Source of the DNA: Ferrovibrio sp046297895
GTDB taxonomy: Bacteria; Pseudomonadota; Alphaproteobacteria; Ferrovibrionales; Ferrovibrionaceae
Length of the DNA: 64,000 nucleotides
Assembly: GCF_046297895.1 (NCBI RefSeq)
Contig: NZ_JBKBHC010000004.1
Coordinates: forward strand, 62,001 to 126,000
Direction: 5' to 3'
Below are positions 25,635 through 34,397 of this stretch, piece after piece (position 1 is the first letter of the stretch; each line of letters starts with the position of its first letter). The notes under the pieces were generated by a model. The model searched no databases, had not been told where the DNA came from, and saw nothing but the letters and a program-made list of their open reading frames with translations. Made by a program: the position numbers and the translations under genes.

Positions 25635-26348
25635 TCAGAGAGCTACGGAGGCGCGCACAATGGTGGCAGTTTTGCGCAAGTGGCTTTCCAGCGCGGTTAC
25701 CGCGCGCTCGATGTCGCGGTCCATCACCGCGTCGAAGATGGCCTTGTGCTCGGCAGGCACGTCGCGTGTTTCGGTCTGCAGCGGCACCGACATGCGGCGG
25801 TAGCGCTCGCTCTGCTCGTACAGCATCGCCCGCATGCGCAGCAACCAGTCGTTGCCGCAGGCGCCGACCAGTTCGGCATGGAATTCGGCATGCGCCTTCG
25901 ACCACACCTCGCTCAGATGTTCTTCCTTGCCGGCTTCCGACTGGCTCAGCCGCGACAGCCGGTGCCAAGCCGCCACCAGCCGGCTTTCCCAGGCCAGATC
26001 GCCGCGTTCGATCGAAGTGCGCAGGCACAGACTTTCGATGGCGATGCGCGCCTCGGTGATATCGGCCAGCTCCTTGGGCGAAACCGGGCTGACCGTGTAG
26101 CCGCGCTGGGGTTCCGACACCACCAGGGCCTCGGATTGCAGCATCGACAGCGCCTCGCGCACCGCGCCGAGGCTGACGTCAAGTTCGCCGGCCAGGGCGG
26201 CGATGTTCAGTTTCGTGCCTGGCATCAGGCGGCAGGCCAGGATGTCGGCGCGGATCTGGGCGTAAGCGCGGTGGGACTTGGTGACGCCGCTGGTTTCCGG
26301 CGGAACCGGCTCCGGGGCGGGGGGAGCGGGGCTGTGGATTATTTTCAT
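25635..26348 (-). CDS. GntR-family regulator, FCD subfamily
   Basis: 237 residues: a Pro-rich N-terminal tail of about 22 residues, a winged helix-turn-helix around 25-90 ('IRADILACRLMPGTKLNIAA', 'LDVSLGAVREALSMLQSEAL'), and an all-helical FCD sensor domain with the metal-ligand pattern ('EARIAIESLCLR', 'AHAEFHAELV', 'EHKAIFDAV'). It lies divergent from the VOC/FAH/Liv operon with a 112-base AT-rich gap and 20 bases upstream of rutE on the same strand. It probably represses the divergent ring-cleavage operon in response to a carboxylic acid. Confidence 0.86.
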   Translation of the reverse strand: MKIIHSPAPPAPEPVPPETSGVTKSHRAYAQIRADILACRLMPGTKLNIAALAGELDVSLGAVREALSMLQSEALVVSEPQRGYTVSPVSPKELADITEARIAIESLCLRTSIERGDLAWESRLVAAWHRLSRLSQSEAGKEEHLSEVWSKAHAEFHAELVGACGNDWLLRMRAMLYEQSERYRRMSVPLQTETRDVPAEHKAIFDAVMDRDIERAVTALESHLRKTATIVRASVAL

Positions 26349-26381
26349 GCGAAAAATATATTGCTAGAGGTTAAATCTATG

Positions 26382-26390
26382 TGTAAGACA
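26382..26390. promoter_or_regulatory. Candidate GntR/FCD operator
   Basis: TGTAAGACA has the GT-N3-AC core with flanking T and A that GntR/FadR-type regulators often bind. It lies in the AT-rich gap between the GntR gene and the VOC operon, 34 bases from the regulator start. A single copy of a short motif, so tentative. Confidence 0.35.
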
Positions 26391-26460
26391 AAAATACAAA
26401 AAAGATCGGACCCTGACAAGGCCATTGGCCGGATCGGGGCCAATGCGGAGGAAACCTGAG

Positions 26461-27423
26461 ATGACCGACCCGAAGCGGTCCGGCGTGACCGCGATCCATT
26501 CCCTCGACCGATTCGTGTTCAGTGTGCCTGACCTGGGCGTCGCCAAAACCTATTTCACCGATTTCGGCTTGGATGTCCGGCAGGTTGGCCAGCGCCTGGA
26601 TCTGTACACCTTCGGGCATCCGCATCGCTGGGGGTCGATCTACGAGAGCGGCAAGCCCAAGCAGCTCGAATACCTGGCCCTCGGCGTTTATGCCGAGGAT
26701 TATGAACCGCTGCGCCGCCATCTCGACAAGCTCGGCGTCAAGGCCATCGACCCGCATCCGCTGGTGGACGAGCAGGGCTTCTGGTTGCGCGATCCCGATG
26801 GCATCACGCTGCAGATCGTTGTAGCCGAAAAATCATCGCCCAACGAAAAGGGCGAGGTATTCGGTCCGCTCAACATGAAAAATCCCATCGGTATCGACAT
26901 CGGCATCAACCGCCGTGCAATGCAGCCGGTGAGGCCGGTTCGTCTCACCCATGCCTTGCTGTTCTGCTCGGATGTGCCGCGCTCGTTGAGATTCTACAAG
27001 GAAGCCCTCGGGATGCGGCTGTCGGATCAGTCTGGAGATGGCATTGCCTTCATGCATGGCGTGCATTCCAGCGACCATCATCTCCTTGCCTTCGCCAAAT
27101 CGGACGGACCGGGCCTGCATCACACCAGTTGGGTGGTTCGCGGCATCGACGAGGTCGGCCTCGGCATGGAGCAGATGCTGAACAAGGGCTACAAATACGG
27201 CTGGGGCGTCGGCCGCCATGTGCTGGGATCGAACTATTTCTATTACCAGCGCGATCCCTGGGGCAGCTTCACCGAGTATTCCTACGACATTGATTTTGTC
27301 GGCGTTGATACCGACTGGCCGGCCCAGGACCATCCGCCGGAGGATTCCTTCTATCTGTGGGGCCCGACCGCGCCAGAAGACTTCGTCACCAACCATGAAA
27401 CCGCCGCCCGCAGGGCGGGCTGA
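26461..27423 (+). CDS. VOC-family extradiol-dioxygenase-like protein
   Basis: 320 residues from the ATG at 26461, preceded by GGAGG; an ATG at 26425 is less favoured. Two VOC domains are visible, about 12-125 and 160-280. The C-terminal domain keeps the metal triad expected for a type I extradiol dioxygenase: His164 ('RLTHALLFCSD'), His220/221 ('GLHHTSW') and Glu272 ('GSFTEYSYD'). It would cleave a catechol-type ring next to a hydroxyl using Fe(II) and O2. The following FAH gene fits the next step. Glyoxalase-like isomerase is the alternative. Confidence 0.8.
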   Translation: MTDPKRSGVTAIHSLDRFVFSVPDLGVAKTYFTDFGLDVRQVGQRLDLYTFGHPHRWGSIYESGKPKQLEYLALGVYAEDYEPLRRHLDKLGVKAIDPHPLVDEQGFWLRDPDGITLQIVVAEKSSPNEKGEVFGPLNMKNPIGIDIGINRRAMQPVRPVRLTHALLFCSDVPRSLRFYKEALGMRLSDQSGDGIAFMHGVHSSDHHLLAFAKSDGPGLHHTSWVVRGIDEVGLGMEQMLNKGYKYGWGVGRHVLGSNYFYYQRDPWGSFTEYSYDIDFVGVDTDWPAQDHPPEDSFYLWGPTAPEDFVTNHETAARRAG

Positions 27424-27455
27424 GATCGCCCAAACCGTAAAAGGACCGTTTCTCC

Positions 27456-28310
27456 ATGCGCTTGTTGAACTACATGAAGGGTGGCCACCGTTCTCTCGGT
27501 GTACGTCGCGACGATGTCATCATCGACCTGACATCGGCCGGACTGCCCGACAGCATTGACGCCTTGCTGGCAATGGGGGCGGATGGCCTGCGCAAGGCCA
27601 AAGACGTGGCTGCGAAAGGCGCCGGAACCATGCCGTTTGCGCAGGCAACGCTTCTGCCGCCGGTGCTCAACCCCTCGAAGGCGATCGCGGTCGGTCTGAA
27701 CTACATCGACCATGCTGCCGAGAGTCCCTACAAGGACGCGCCGAAATATCCCGTCCTGTTCCACCGTTTCCCATCCTCATGGGTCGCGCATAACCAGCCG
27801 CTGATCAAGCCGAAGGTCTCGGACCAGTTCGACTACGAGGCCGAACTGGCGGTCATCATCGGCAAGGCCGGCCGCTACATTCCGAAGGACAGGGCGCTCG
27901 ATCATGTCGTCGGCTATTCACTGTTCAATGACGGCTCGATCCGCGATTACCAGTTCAAGTCGCACCAGTGGATGATCGGCAAGAATTTCGACGCCTCGGC
28001 ATCCTTCGGGCCTGAACTGGTGACGGCCGACGAACTGCCGGCTGGCGCCGTCGGCCTGCAGATCAAGGCCAGGCTGAATGGCCAGGTGATGCAGGATGCC
28101 AACACGCGGGACATGATCTTCGATGTGCCGACCCTGGTTAGCACCTGCTCGGAAATCTTCGCCCTGCAGCCGGGCGACGTGATCATTTCGGGTACCCCGG
28201 CCGGCGTAGGTTTCGCCCGCAAGCCGCCCGTGTTCATGAAAGACGGCGACGTGGTTGAAGTGGAGGTCGAAAAGGTGGGCGTTCTGCGCAACACCGTCAA
28301 GAACGAGTGA
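27456..28310 (+). CDS. Fumarylacetoacetate hydrolase-family protein
   Basis: 284 residues. The C-terminal FAH fold carries 'SKAIAVGLNYIDHA', the metal-binding Glu pair in 'FDYEAELAVIIGKAG', Asp in 'GYSLFNDGSIRDYQ', and 'GDVIISGTPAGVGFARKP'. Members hydrolyse or isomerise/decarboxylate 2-oxo-diene acids from ring cleavage. It is placed between the dioxygenase-like gene and an ABC transporter, consistent with a short aromatic catabolic operon. Confidence 0.87.
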   Translation: MRLLNYMKGGHRSLGVRRDDVIIDLTSAGLPDSIDALLAMGADGLRKAKDVAAKGAGTMPFAQATLLPPVLNPSKAIAVGLNYIDHAAESPYKDAPKYPVLFHRFPSSWVAHNQPLIKPKVSDQFDYEAELAVIIGKAGRYIPKDRALDHVVGYSLFNDGSIRDYQFKSHQWMIGKNFDASASFGPELVTADELPAGAVGLQIKARLNGQVMQDANTRDMIFDVPTLVSTCSEIFALQPGDVIISGTPAGVGFARKPPVFMKDGDVVEVEVEKVGVLRNTVKNE

Positions 28311-28344
28311 CGCGTTCACTGGAAACAGCCTAGGGAGGAAACAT

Positions 28345-29550
28345 ATGAAAAGCATAAAGCGCATCGCCGTCCTGGCGGCGATGGCGGCTGCCGGCCTCGG
28401 TCTGATCTCGAGCCCGGCGCTGTCGCAGCAATCCGGCCCCATCCGCATAGGCAGCACGCTGGCCCTCACCGGTCCGCTCTCTGCCACGGCCCTGGTGCAC
28501 AAGCTGGTCGGCGACATTTACGTCGAAGACCTCAACAAGCGCGGCGGTCTGCTTGGCCGGCAGGTGGAGTGGATCGTCAAGGACGACCAGTCAAAGCCGG
28601 AAGTAGCCCGTACCCTCTACGAACAGCTCGTCACCGCGGACAAGGTCGATCTGCTGATGGGGCCCTACGCCACCGGCGCCATCCTTTCGGCCATGGGCGT
28701 GGCGCAGCGTTACAATAAAATGCTGATTCACCACACTTTCGGCATTCCGTCGCTGGCGAAATACGACATGCATTTCCCGGCCTGGTCGCTTGGTCCCGAG
28801 CCTGGTACCACGGTGCCGAATACGCTGTTCGATGCCTTGGCCGCTTCACCCAAACCACCCAAGACCATCGCCGTCGTTACCTCGAAATTCCCGTCAGTGC
28901 ATTTCATGTCGCTGGGGGCACGCGAGGTAGCGAAAAAGCGCGGCCTGCAGGAGGTTCTTTTCCTGGAATGGGAATTCGGCAACCGCGATTTCGGTCCGAT
29001 TGCCGCGCGTGTGAAGGATGCCAAGCCTGATATGGTGTTCATCGGCGATATCGGCCTGGAGGGCAACATGCTGCTCGAGGCGATGAAGAAGATCGATTAC
29101 GAACCGCCGGTTCACTTCCATCTCTATCCGGCTCCCGGTCCGATGGCGACGGCTCCAGAGGGCAAGAATGCTCTGTCCGTCACCATTTTTGAAGAGCATG
29201 CGCCTTACACAAACAATCCGGTGGCTGCAAAGTTTGTCGCCACTTACAACGAGCGTGCCAAGGCAGCAGGCTTCCCCTACACCAAGGTCGAAGTCCAGGC
29301 CGCCGCGTCGTTTACCGCCTGGCAACTGCTGGAGGCCGCGGTAACCGCAACCAAAAGCCTGGACGACCGCAAGTTGGCCGATTGGCTCAAGGCCAACCAG
29401 GTGCAGACCATACAGGGCGTGCTGCGTTTCGACCGCGGCAACAATTTCGGAGACGACCTGATGCGCATCAAGCAGGTGCAAAACGGCAACTGGGTCACGG
29501 TGTGGCCCAAGGACTGGGCCGCTCCCGGCGCAACCTTGAAGCTGCAGTAA
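28345..29550 (+). CDS. Branched-chain/aromatic acid-type ABC substrate-binding protein
   Basis: 401 residues from the ATG at 28345, just after GGGAGGAA; an upstream in-frame ATG lies inside the FAH gene. A signal peptide of about 31 residues ends 'SSPALSQQ'. The mature chain is a type I periplasmic-binding fold ('IRIGSTLALTGPLSATALV', 'RGGLLGRQVEWIVKDDQSKP'). Paralogues in aromatic operons bind aromatic acids; the preceding ring-cleavage genes suggest that here. Confidence 0.87.
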   Translation: MKSIKRIAVLAAMAAAGLGLISSPALSQQSGPIRIGSTLALTGPLSATALVHKLVGDIYVEDLNKRGGLLGRQVEWIVKDDQSKPEVARTLYEQLVTADKVDLLMGPYATGAILSAMGVAQRYNKMLIHHTFGIPSLAKYDMHFPAWSLGPEPGTTVPNTLFDALAASPKPPKTIAVVTSKFPSVHFMSLGAREVAKKRGLQEVLFLEWEFGNRDFGPIAARVKDAKPDMVFIGDIGLEGNMLLEAMKKIDYEPPVHFHLYPAPGPMATAPEGKNALSVTIFEEHAPYTNNPVAAKFVATYNERAKAAGFPYTKVEVQAAASFTAWQLLEAAVTATKSLDDRKLADWLKANQVQTIQGVLRFDRGNNFGDDLMRIKQVQNGNWVTVWPKDWAAPGATLKLQ

Positions 29551-29565
29551 GACAAGAGCGTAGGC

Positions 29566-30423
29566 ATGACTCTCCCAAGCCTGAACCTGCTGTCGCAATC
29601 CATCCTGTCGGGTTTCTTCATTGGCGGTATGTATGGGCTGATAGGTTTGGGCTTGGGGCTGTCATGGGGGTTGTTGCGGCAGATCAACCTGGCGCATTTC
29701 GGTTTCGTCTTTCTTTCGGCCTATATCAGCTATCACTTGGCGACCGTCTGGGGCGTCGACCCGCTGTTGATGCTGCTTGTGCTGCCGCCTGCCTTCTTCG
29801 GCATCGGGATGGCCATGCAGTGGATATTGTCGCGATTCCATATATCGCCGTTCAATTCCCTGCTGGTCACGTTTGGCCTGACGGTGATGATCGAAAGCCT
29901 GATTCAGTACATCTGGACGGCTGATTTCCGGAAACTGCAATCCAGCTACGGCGAAGAGAAGTTCACCATCGGCGGCCTGTTCGTGCCGGTACCTGAGCTG
30001 ATCACCCTGCTGCTGGCGGTATTCTTCGCCGTCACTTTCTGGGCCGCCATGCGGTTTACCGATCTGGGAAAGGCGATGCGGGCAATGGCGGAGGATGGAC
30101 CGATTGCGGCCGCCTTCGGCATCAATCAGCGTCTGCTGTCGCTGCTGCTCGCAGGTGCCTGCGTGGCGCTAGCCTCCGTGGCCGGCGTATGTTTCGCGCT
30201 GACCTTCACCCTGACTCCGACGCAGATATTCTCCTGGGTGGGGGTCGTGTTCGCTGCCGTCATGCTGGGCGGCCTGGGCAGCCCGCTTGGCCCGCTGGTC
30301 GCCGGCATCATCATCGGTGTCAGCGAAGCGGTTGCGATGGTGCTGTTCTCGCCTTCCTGGGCGCCCATCGTTTCCTTCTCCCTCCTGATACTCATGCTGC
30401 TATTCCGTCCTGGCAAGGCATAA
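29566..30423 (+). CDS. Liv-type ABC permease (LivH family), second system
   Basis: 285 residues, hydrophobic throughout. 'GGMYGLIGLGLGLSWGLLRQ' and 'NLAHFGFVFLSAYISY' are the LivH signature start, and 'VMLGGLGSPLGPLVAG' is the conserved late loop. It forms a channel with the fused LivM-LivG that follows 4 bases later. Confidence 0.9.
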   Translation: MTLPSLNLLSQSILSGFFIGGMYGLIGLGLGLSWGLLRQINLAHFGFVFLSAYISYHLATVWGVDPLLMLLVLPPAFFGIGMAMQWILSRFHISPFNSLLVTFGLTVMIESLIQYIWTADFRKLQSSYGEEKFTIGGLFVPVPELITLLLAVFFAVTFWAAMRFTDLGKAMRAMAEDGPIAAAFGINQRLLSLLLAGACVALASVAGVCFALTFTLTPTQIFSWVGVVFAAVMLGGLGSPLGPLVAGIIIGVSEAVAMVLFSPSWAPIVSFSLLILMLLFRPGKA

Positions 30424-30427
30424 GACC

Positions 30428-32191
30428 GTGAACCGCACCGTTGCTTTCGCAATCCTGGGAACCGGGGTCGCCCTGGCCAGCCTGCCCTGGCTTGGCGTAC
30501 CAGCATTCTACGAATCCTTTTTCTATCTGCTGTTCCACTGGATCGTGCTGGCGGTGTCGTGGAACATCCTGTCGGGCTATACCGGCTATTTCTCTTTCGG
30601 CCACGGCGCATTCTTCGGGGCGGGCATTTATGCCACGGCCTATCTGGCCGGCACCATCGGCTGGCCATTCCTGGCCACCCTTCCGGCGGCGGTATTGATA
30701 GCCGCCGCTTTGGGCGTCGCGCTTGGCGCGGTGGTGTTCCGCGTGGCTCGCGTCCGCGGCGAACTATTCGCGCTGCTGACCCTGGCCATCACTTTCGTGC
30801 TCGCCACGATCATCCTCAACACGCCGGTCGATGGCGGCCCGGGCATCTACCTTATGGGCGTCGACATACCCAGACTGGGGCCGTCGCAATCGGCCTCCAT
30901 CTACATGATGGGACTCGCTGCCACGATTCTTGCCGTGTTTGTTTCCTACTGGATCTATGCCTCCAAGTTTGGCACCGGGCTGTTTGCAATCCATGACGAT
31001 GAAGATGTCGCCGAGGTGATGGGTGTGCCGACCTATCGCTTCAAACTCTACGCGCTGGCCATATCCTGTGGCCTGGCCGGCCTGGCCGGCGGCATTCATG
31101 CCGTCTTCGTTTCCTATGTCACGGTGTCCGAGACCTTCTCGATCAACGTACCGCTCAGTGTGGTGCTGATGAGCATCCTGGGCGGCAGCCGTCACTGGAT
31201 AGGGCCTGCCGTCGGCGCGGTAATGATTACCTGCCTGCTGTATTTCTTCACTTCAGGCGAAACAGCCGTGCTCGGCCGCGCCGCCGTCGGTTTCATCCTG
31301 GTGGTCGTTATCCTGTTCATGCCTGCTGGCGTACTGGGCCTGATATCTGGTTGGCGGCATAATCGGCGCCAGCGCGAGGCAGCCGAAGCGGCGGCAAAAG
31401 TCGGATCTATCCATCCCGAGACTGCGCCGGTGACGCGGCTCCCCACCAGACGCCAGATCGAGCGCGAGCCGCTGCTGCAGGTTCGAGGTCTGTCGAAGGC
31501 TTTCAGTGGCGTCAAGGCGCTAAATGACGTGACCTTCGATGTCTACAAGGGCGAGATCCTGGGCCTGATCGGGCCGAACGGCTCCGGCAAGTCCACTTTC
31601 ATCAACGTGGTAAGCGGCCACTATAAGCCCTCGGCTGGCGAAATCCTGTTTGAAGGCCAGAGTCTCGCTGGGCTGGACGCGCACCGCTTCGCTCAGGCCG
31701 GTATTGCCCGCACCTACCAGATTCCGAGGCCGTTCGGCCACATGACGGTACTGGAGAATGTCGCCATGGTGGGCATGTTCGGCGGCCAGGGCATGAGTCG
31801 GGCCGAAGCGACGCGAGAAGCCGAGGCCTTCATCGCTTTCGCCGGCCTGTCGCATCGTGCCCATGCGCTGCCAGACGACCTCAACCTGCATCAACGCAAG
31901 TTTCTCGAACTGGCGAGGGCACTGGCGGCGCGGCCGAAGCTGCTGCTGTTGGATGAGGTATTGTCTGGCCTGACGCCAAGCGAAATCAACGAAGCCATCG
32001 AGATGATCCAGCGTATCCGCGACCGGGGCACCACCATCGTGTTCGTCGAGCATGTGATGCGGGCCGTGATGGCGTTGACCGACCGGATCATCGTGCTGAA
32101 TCACGGTGCGCTGATCGCTCAGGGCGATGCGACGGTCGTAATGAACGAAGAGGCGGTCAGGGCCGCCTATCTGGGTAAAGCCCATGCTTGA
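30428..32191 (+). CDS. Fused Liv-type permease and ATP-binding protein (LivM-LivG)
   Basis: 587 residues from a GTG start. Residues 1 to about 315 are a LivM permease ('NILSGYTGYFSFGHGAFFGA'); after a charged linker near 316-350, a LivG ATPase follows with Walker A 'GPNGSGKST', 'LNLHQRKFLELARAL' and Walker B 'PKLLLLDEVLSGLTPSE'. The first Liv system in this window keeps the two parts as separate genes, so the fusion marks an independent lineage. Confidence 0.9.
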   Translation: MNRTVAFAILGTGVALASLPWLGVPAFYESFFYLLFHWIVLAVSWNILSGYTGYFSFGHGAFFGAGIYATAYLAGTIGWPFLATLPAAVLIAAALGVALGAVVFRVARVRGELFALLTLAITFVLATIILNTPVDGGPGIYLMGVDIPRLGPSQSASIYMMGLAATILAVFVSYWIYASKFGTGLFAIHDDEDVAEVMGVPTYRFKLYALAISCGLAGLAGGIHAVFVSYVTVSETFSINVPLSVVLMSILGGSRHWIGPAVGAVMITCLLYFFTSGETAVLGRAAVGFILVVVILFMPAGVLGLISGWRHNRRQREAAEAAAKVGSIHPETAPVTRLPTRRQIEREPLLQVRGLSKAFSGVKALNDVTFDVYKGEILGLIGPNGSGKSTFINVVSGHYKPSAGEILFEGQSLAGLDAHRFAQAGIARTYQIPRPFGHMTVLENVAMVGMFGGQGMSRAEATREAEAFIAFAGLSHRAHALPDDLNLHQRKFLELARALAARPKLLLLDEVLSGLTPSEINEAIEMIQRIRDRGTTIVFVEHVMRAVMALTDRIIVLNHGALIAQGDATVVMNEEAVRAAYLGKAHA

Positions 32192-32891
32192 GGTGCGCAA
32201 TCTTCAGGTTGCCTATGGTGCGGCTCCAGCGCTGTGGGATGTCAGCATCCGGGTCGATACCGGCGAGCTCGTCTGCGTCGTTGGCCCCAATGGCGCGGGC
32301 AAGACCACGCTGATCAACGCCATCGCAGGACTGCGCCGTGCCACTGGCGGCAGTATCGATTTTCACGGCATCGATGTGACGCATCTTGCGCCGCATAAAT
32401 TCTGCGATGTCGGGATCGCCATCGTGCCGGAAAGCCGCCGCCTGTTCACCGAGATGACGGTGCTGGAGAATCTGGAGCTGGGCAGCTATCTGGCCGCCGC
32501 CAAGGCCCGCCGACGCGAAACGCTTGAGCAGGTCTGCGAGCTGTTTCCCGCTGTGCGGCAGAAGCTGTCGATGCCGGCTGGCTCGCTGTCGGGCGGCCAG
32601 CAGCAGATGGTGGCGATCGGGCGCGCCCTGATGGCGCGGCCGAAGCTGCTGCTGCTCGATGAGCCGTCGCTGGGCCTGGCTCCCGCCATCGTTATGGACA
32701 TGTTCGAGGCGATCCGGCGTATCAATGCCGATGGCCTCTCGGTGCTGCTGGTCGAGCAGAATGTCAGCATGGCCATGGACGTCGCCCGTCGGGCCTATGT
32801 GCTGGAAGAGGGTCGTATCGTGATGCAGGGGCCTGCCCACGACCTCATGCAGCGGCCCGAAATCCGCAAGGCCTATCTGGGACTGGAATAG
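32184..32891 (+). CDS. Liv-type ABC ATP-binding protein (LivF family), second system
   Basis: 235 residues with Walker A 'GPNGAGKTTLINAIAGL', signature 'LSGGQQQMVAIGRAL' and Walker B 'PKLLLLDEPSLGLAP'. It overlaps the fused gene by 8 bases and is the last gene of the VOC/FAH/Liv operon. Confidence 0.9.
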   Translation: MLEVRNLQVAYGAAPALWDVSIRVDTGELVCVVGPNGAGKTTLINAIAGLRRATGGSIDFHGIDVTHLAPHKFCDVGIAIVPESRRLFTEMTVLENLELGSYLAAAKARRRETLEQVCELFPAVRQKLSMPAGSLSGGQQQMVAIGRALMARPKLLLLDEPSLGLAPAIVMDMFEAIRRINADGLSVLLVEQNVSMAMDVARRAYVLEEGRIVMQGPAHDLMQRPEIRKAYLGLE

Positions 32892-32903
32892 CGGCGGTTC
32901 CGC

Positions 32904-32923
32904 GGCGCTGGTGCGGCAGCGCC
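32904..32923. terminator. Hairpin between convergent livF and fnr
   Basis: GGCGCTG and CAGCGCC pair over 7 bp around a 6-base loop in the 38-base gap between two convergent genes. It lacks a T tract on either strand, so termination there may be weak or Rho-assisted. Confidence 0.45.
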
Positions 32924-32929
32924 AGACAA

Positions 32930-33679
32930 TCAGCTGCTGGGAGAAGCCAGCTCGGCCAGCTTGTCGGGCAGATTGATGCAGACGCGGTCAGCGCTGAGCA
33001 GGCTGATGATATTGGCCTTGCGCAGCTTGGTGAAGCAGCGGCTGACCGTCTCGATGGTCAGGCCCAGATAATCGCCGACTTCAGCCCGGGTCATCGGCAG
33101 CAGCAGCGGAGTTGTGGTCATGCCGCGATTTTCCGCCCGTTCCATTTGCTGCAGCAGGAACGAGGCGATCCGCTCCATCGCAGTCTTGCGACCCAGCAGC
33201 AGAATCTGGTTCTGCGCCATTTCCAGTTCGTTTTCGGCAAGCGAGAGCAGGCGATGTTCCAGGTTTGGGATGCGTTCCAGCAACTGCTGGAAATTGCGCT
33301 TGGTAAAGCGGCAGGCATGCACCTCGGTCAGCGTTTCCGCACTCAGCGAGTATTCTGGACTGGCGCCAAAACCCAGGAAATCGCCGGCGCCGAGAAATCC
33401 GGTGATCTGGCGGCGCCCGTCGGCCATGGATTTGGACAATGCGACACTGCCGCTGGTGATGTTGAATACATGGGTCGCCTCATCTCCCTCATGGAAGATG
33501 ACCTGATGCGGTTTCAGTGTCATGCCGGTGGACAGAGCCGCCACCTCACACTGCTCTTGGAGTGTCAGCGGGGCGCAGATCGTCAGGCTGCGTGCCGTGC
33601 AGTTCACGCAGGGGTCGGTGGGTTTCGCGCTCGGAACCTGTCGGCCCGACGGCAGAGGCAGGCTGTGGACATTGCCCAT
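32930..33679 (-). CDS. fnr: FNR-type oxygen-sensing Crp/Fnr regulator
   Basis: 249 residues. An N-terminal Cys24-X2-Cys27-X7-Cys35 cluster plus Cys123 ('EVHACRF') can bind the [4Fe-4S] oxygen sensor; the spacing is that of alphaproteobacterial FnrL/FnrN proteins. A cyclic-nucleotide-type beta-roll spans about 45-150 and the C-terminal helix-turn-helix has recognition helix 'TIETVSRCFTKL', whose E-x-x-S-R reads TTGAT half sites. Two FNR boxes lie close by, at 34351 and 36019. It should switch on cbb3 oxidase and related genes at low oxygen. Confidence 0.9.
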   Translation of the reverse strand: MGNVHSLPLPSGRQVPSAKPTDPCVNCTARSLTICAPLTLQEQCEVAALSTGMTLKPHQVIFHEGDEATHVFNITSGSVALSKSMADGRRQITGFLGAGDFLGFGASPEYSLSAETLTEVHACRFTKRNFQQLLERIPNLEHRLLSLAENELEMAQNQILLLGRKTAMERIASFLLQQMERAENRGMTTTPLLLPMTRAEVGDYLGLTIETVSRCFTKLRKANIISLLSADRVCINLPDKLAELASPSS

Positions 33680-33720
33680 GGATGCACCCTCACACTGGCA
33701 TCGACTTTACGACGCCGCGC

Positions 33721-33734
33721 ATACCGGCAGGTAT
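33721..33734. promoter_or_regulatory. Inverted repeat upstream of fnr
   Basis: ATACCGGCAGGTAT is a 5-bp perfect repeat (ATACC/GGTAT) with a 4-base spacer, 42-55 bases upstream of the fnr start. Spacing of two half sites separated by four bases resembles Crp/Fnr operators but the halves do not match TTGAT. Possible operator of a different regulator. Confidence 0.3.
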
Positions 33735-33746
33735 ACGGATATTCAC

Positions 33747-34316
33747 CTAGTTGCGGCGGCGCATTGCCCTGTGCCACCGGGCCAGATCATCCGCCGTCAG
33801 ACGGATCTGCGCCAGAGGCAAAATTGTCGCATCTTCCCAGGCCAGGTGCCGGCGTTGGTGCTCGGCGAATGAGCGCAGGGCCGCGCATAGTGTAAACAGA
33901 TCGTCTTCGTCTATGCCGCCCGCGATTTCATCGCAACGATTGGCCAGGTTGGCGGCCTGCAGCCGATCTCTTTGATGTTCATCGATCAGCTGGTCGATCA
34001 CCTGGTCGAGATCGTCGCCCAGCAGCAGGCGGCGGCGCAGGGCCGGCAACAGGCCGTTTTCTTCCTCGGCCAGCATGGCAGGATAATCCTGGCGCAGAAA
34101 AGCGGCGATTCCGGGCGCCAGCCCGCGCATCATTGCAGCCGAGACATTCGGCAGGGCATTCAGCACTGCGCAGAAGGCGGTCAGGTTCAGGCGCATTCCG
34201 GCCAGCATTTCCAGAGGCGATATCGTCTCGCTATCATGCTGCAACGCGATTAGTATCTGCAGCATCGCAGGCGATGGCGCCGGGCGGAGTTGCTGGATAT
34301 TGCGATTGGCGTCCAT
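33747..34316 (-). CDS. Hemerythrin-like (HHE) domain protein
   Basis: 189 residues from the ATG at 34316; the frame is open much further but the extension is antisense to the next gene. Helical throughout, with His/Glu metal-ligand patterns such as 'DYPAMLAEEENGLLPAL', 'DEHQRDR' and 'FAEHQRRHLAWEDATILPL'. HHE proteins bind a di-iron centre and sense or scavenge O2, NO or iron. It is divergent from the SafE-type gene across a perfect FNR box, so low-oxygen induction is expected. Confidence 0.8.
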   Translation of the reverse strand: MDANRNIQQLRPAPSPAMLQILIALQHDSETISPLEMLAGMRLNLTAFCAVLNALPNVSAAMMRGLAPGIAAFLRQDYPAMLAEEENGLLPALRRRLLLGDDLDQVIDQLIDEHQRDRLQAANLANRCDEIAGGIDEDDLFTLCAALRSFAEHQRRHLAWEDATILPLAQIRLTADDLARWHRAMRRRN

Positions 34317-34350
34317 GTCGCGACGGTAAGTAGGGCAGGCGCCAGTTGCA

Positions 34351-34364
34351 TTGATCCGGATCAA
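34351..34364. promoter_or_regulatory. Perfect FNR box between the hemerythrin and SafE-type genes
   Basis: TTGATCCGGATCAA is the exact FNR consensus TTGAT-N4-ATCAA. Its centre is about 41 bases from both divergent start codons, so it could serve as a class II activator site in both directions if each transcript begins at its start codon. Confidence 0.88.
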
Positions 34365-34385
34365 CCCCAACCGGCCTTCCGAGGC

Positions 34386-34391
34386 TATAGT
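34386..34391 (+). promoter_or_regulatory. -10 element for the SafE-type gene
   Basis: TATAGT lies 31 bases from the FNR-box centre, the normal distance in class II FNR promoters. Transcription would begin around 34398, which is the A of the start codon, so a leaderless message is predicted. The nearest possible ribosome-binding site, GAGG at 34381, is too far upstream to be useful. Confidence 0.55.
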
Positions 34392-34397
34392 CCGCGC

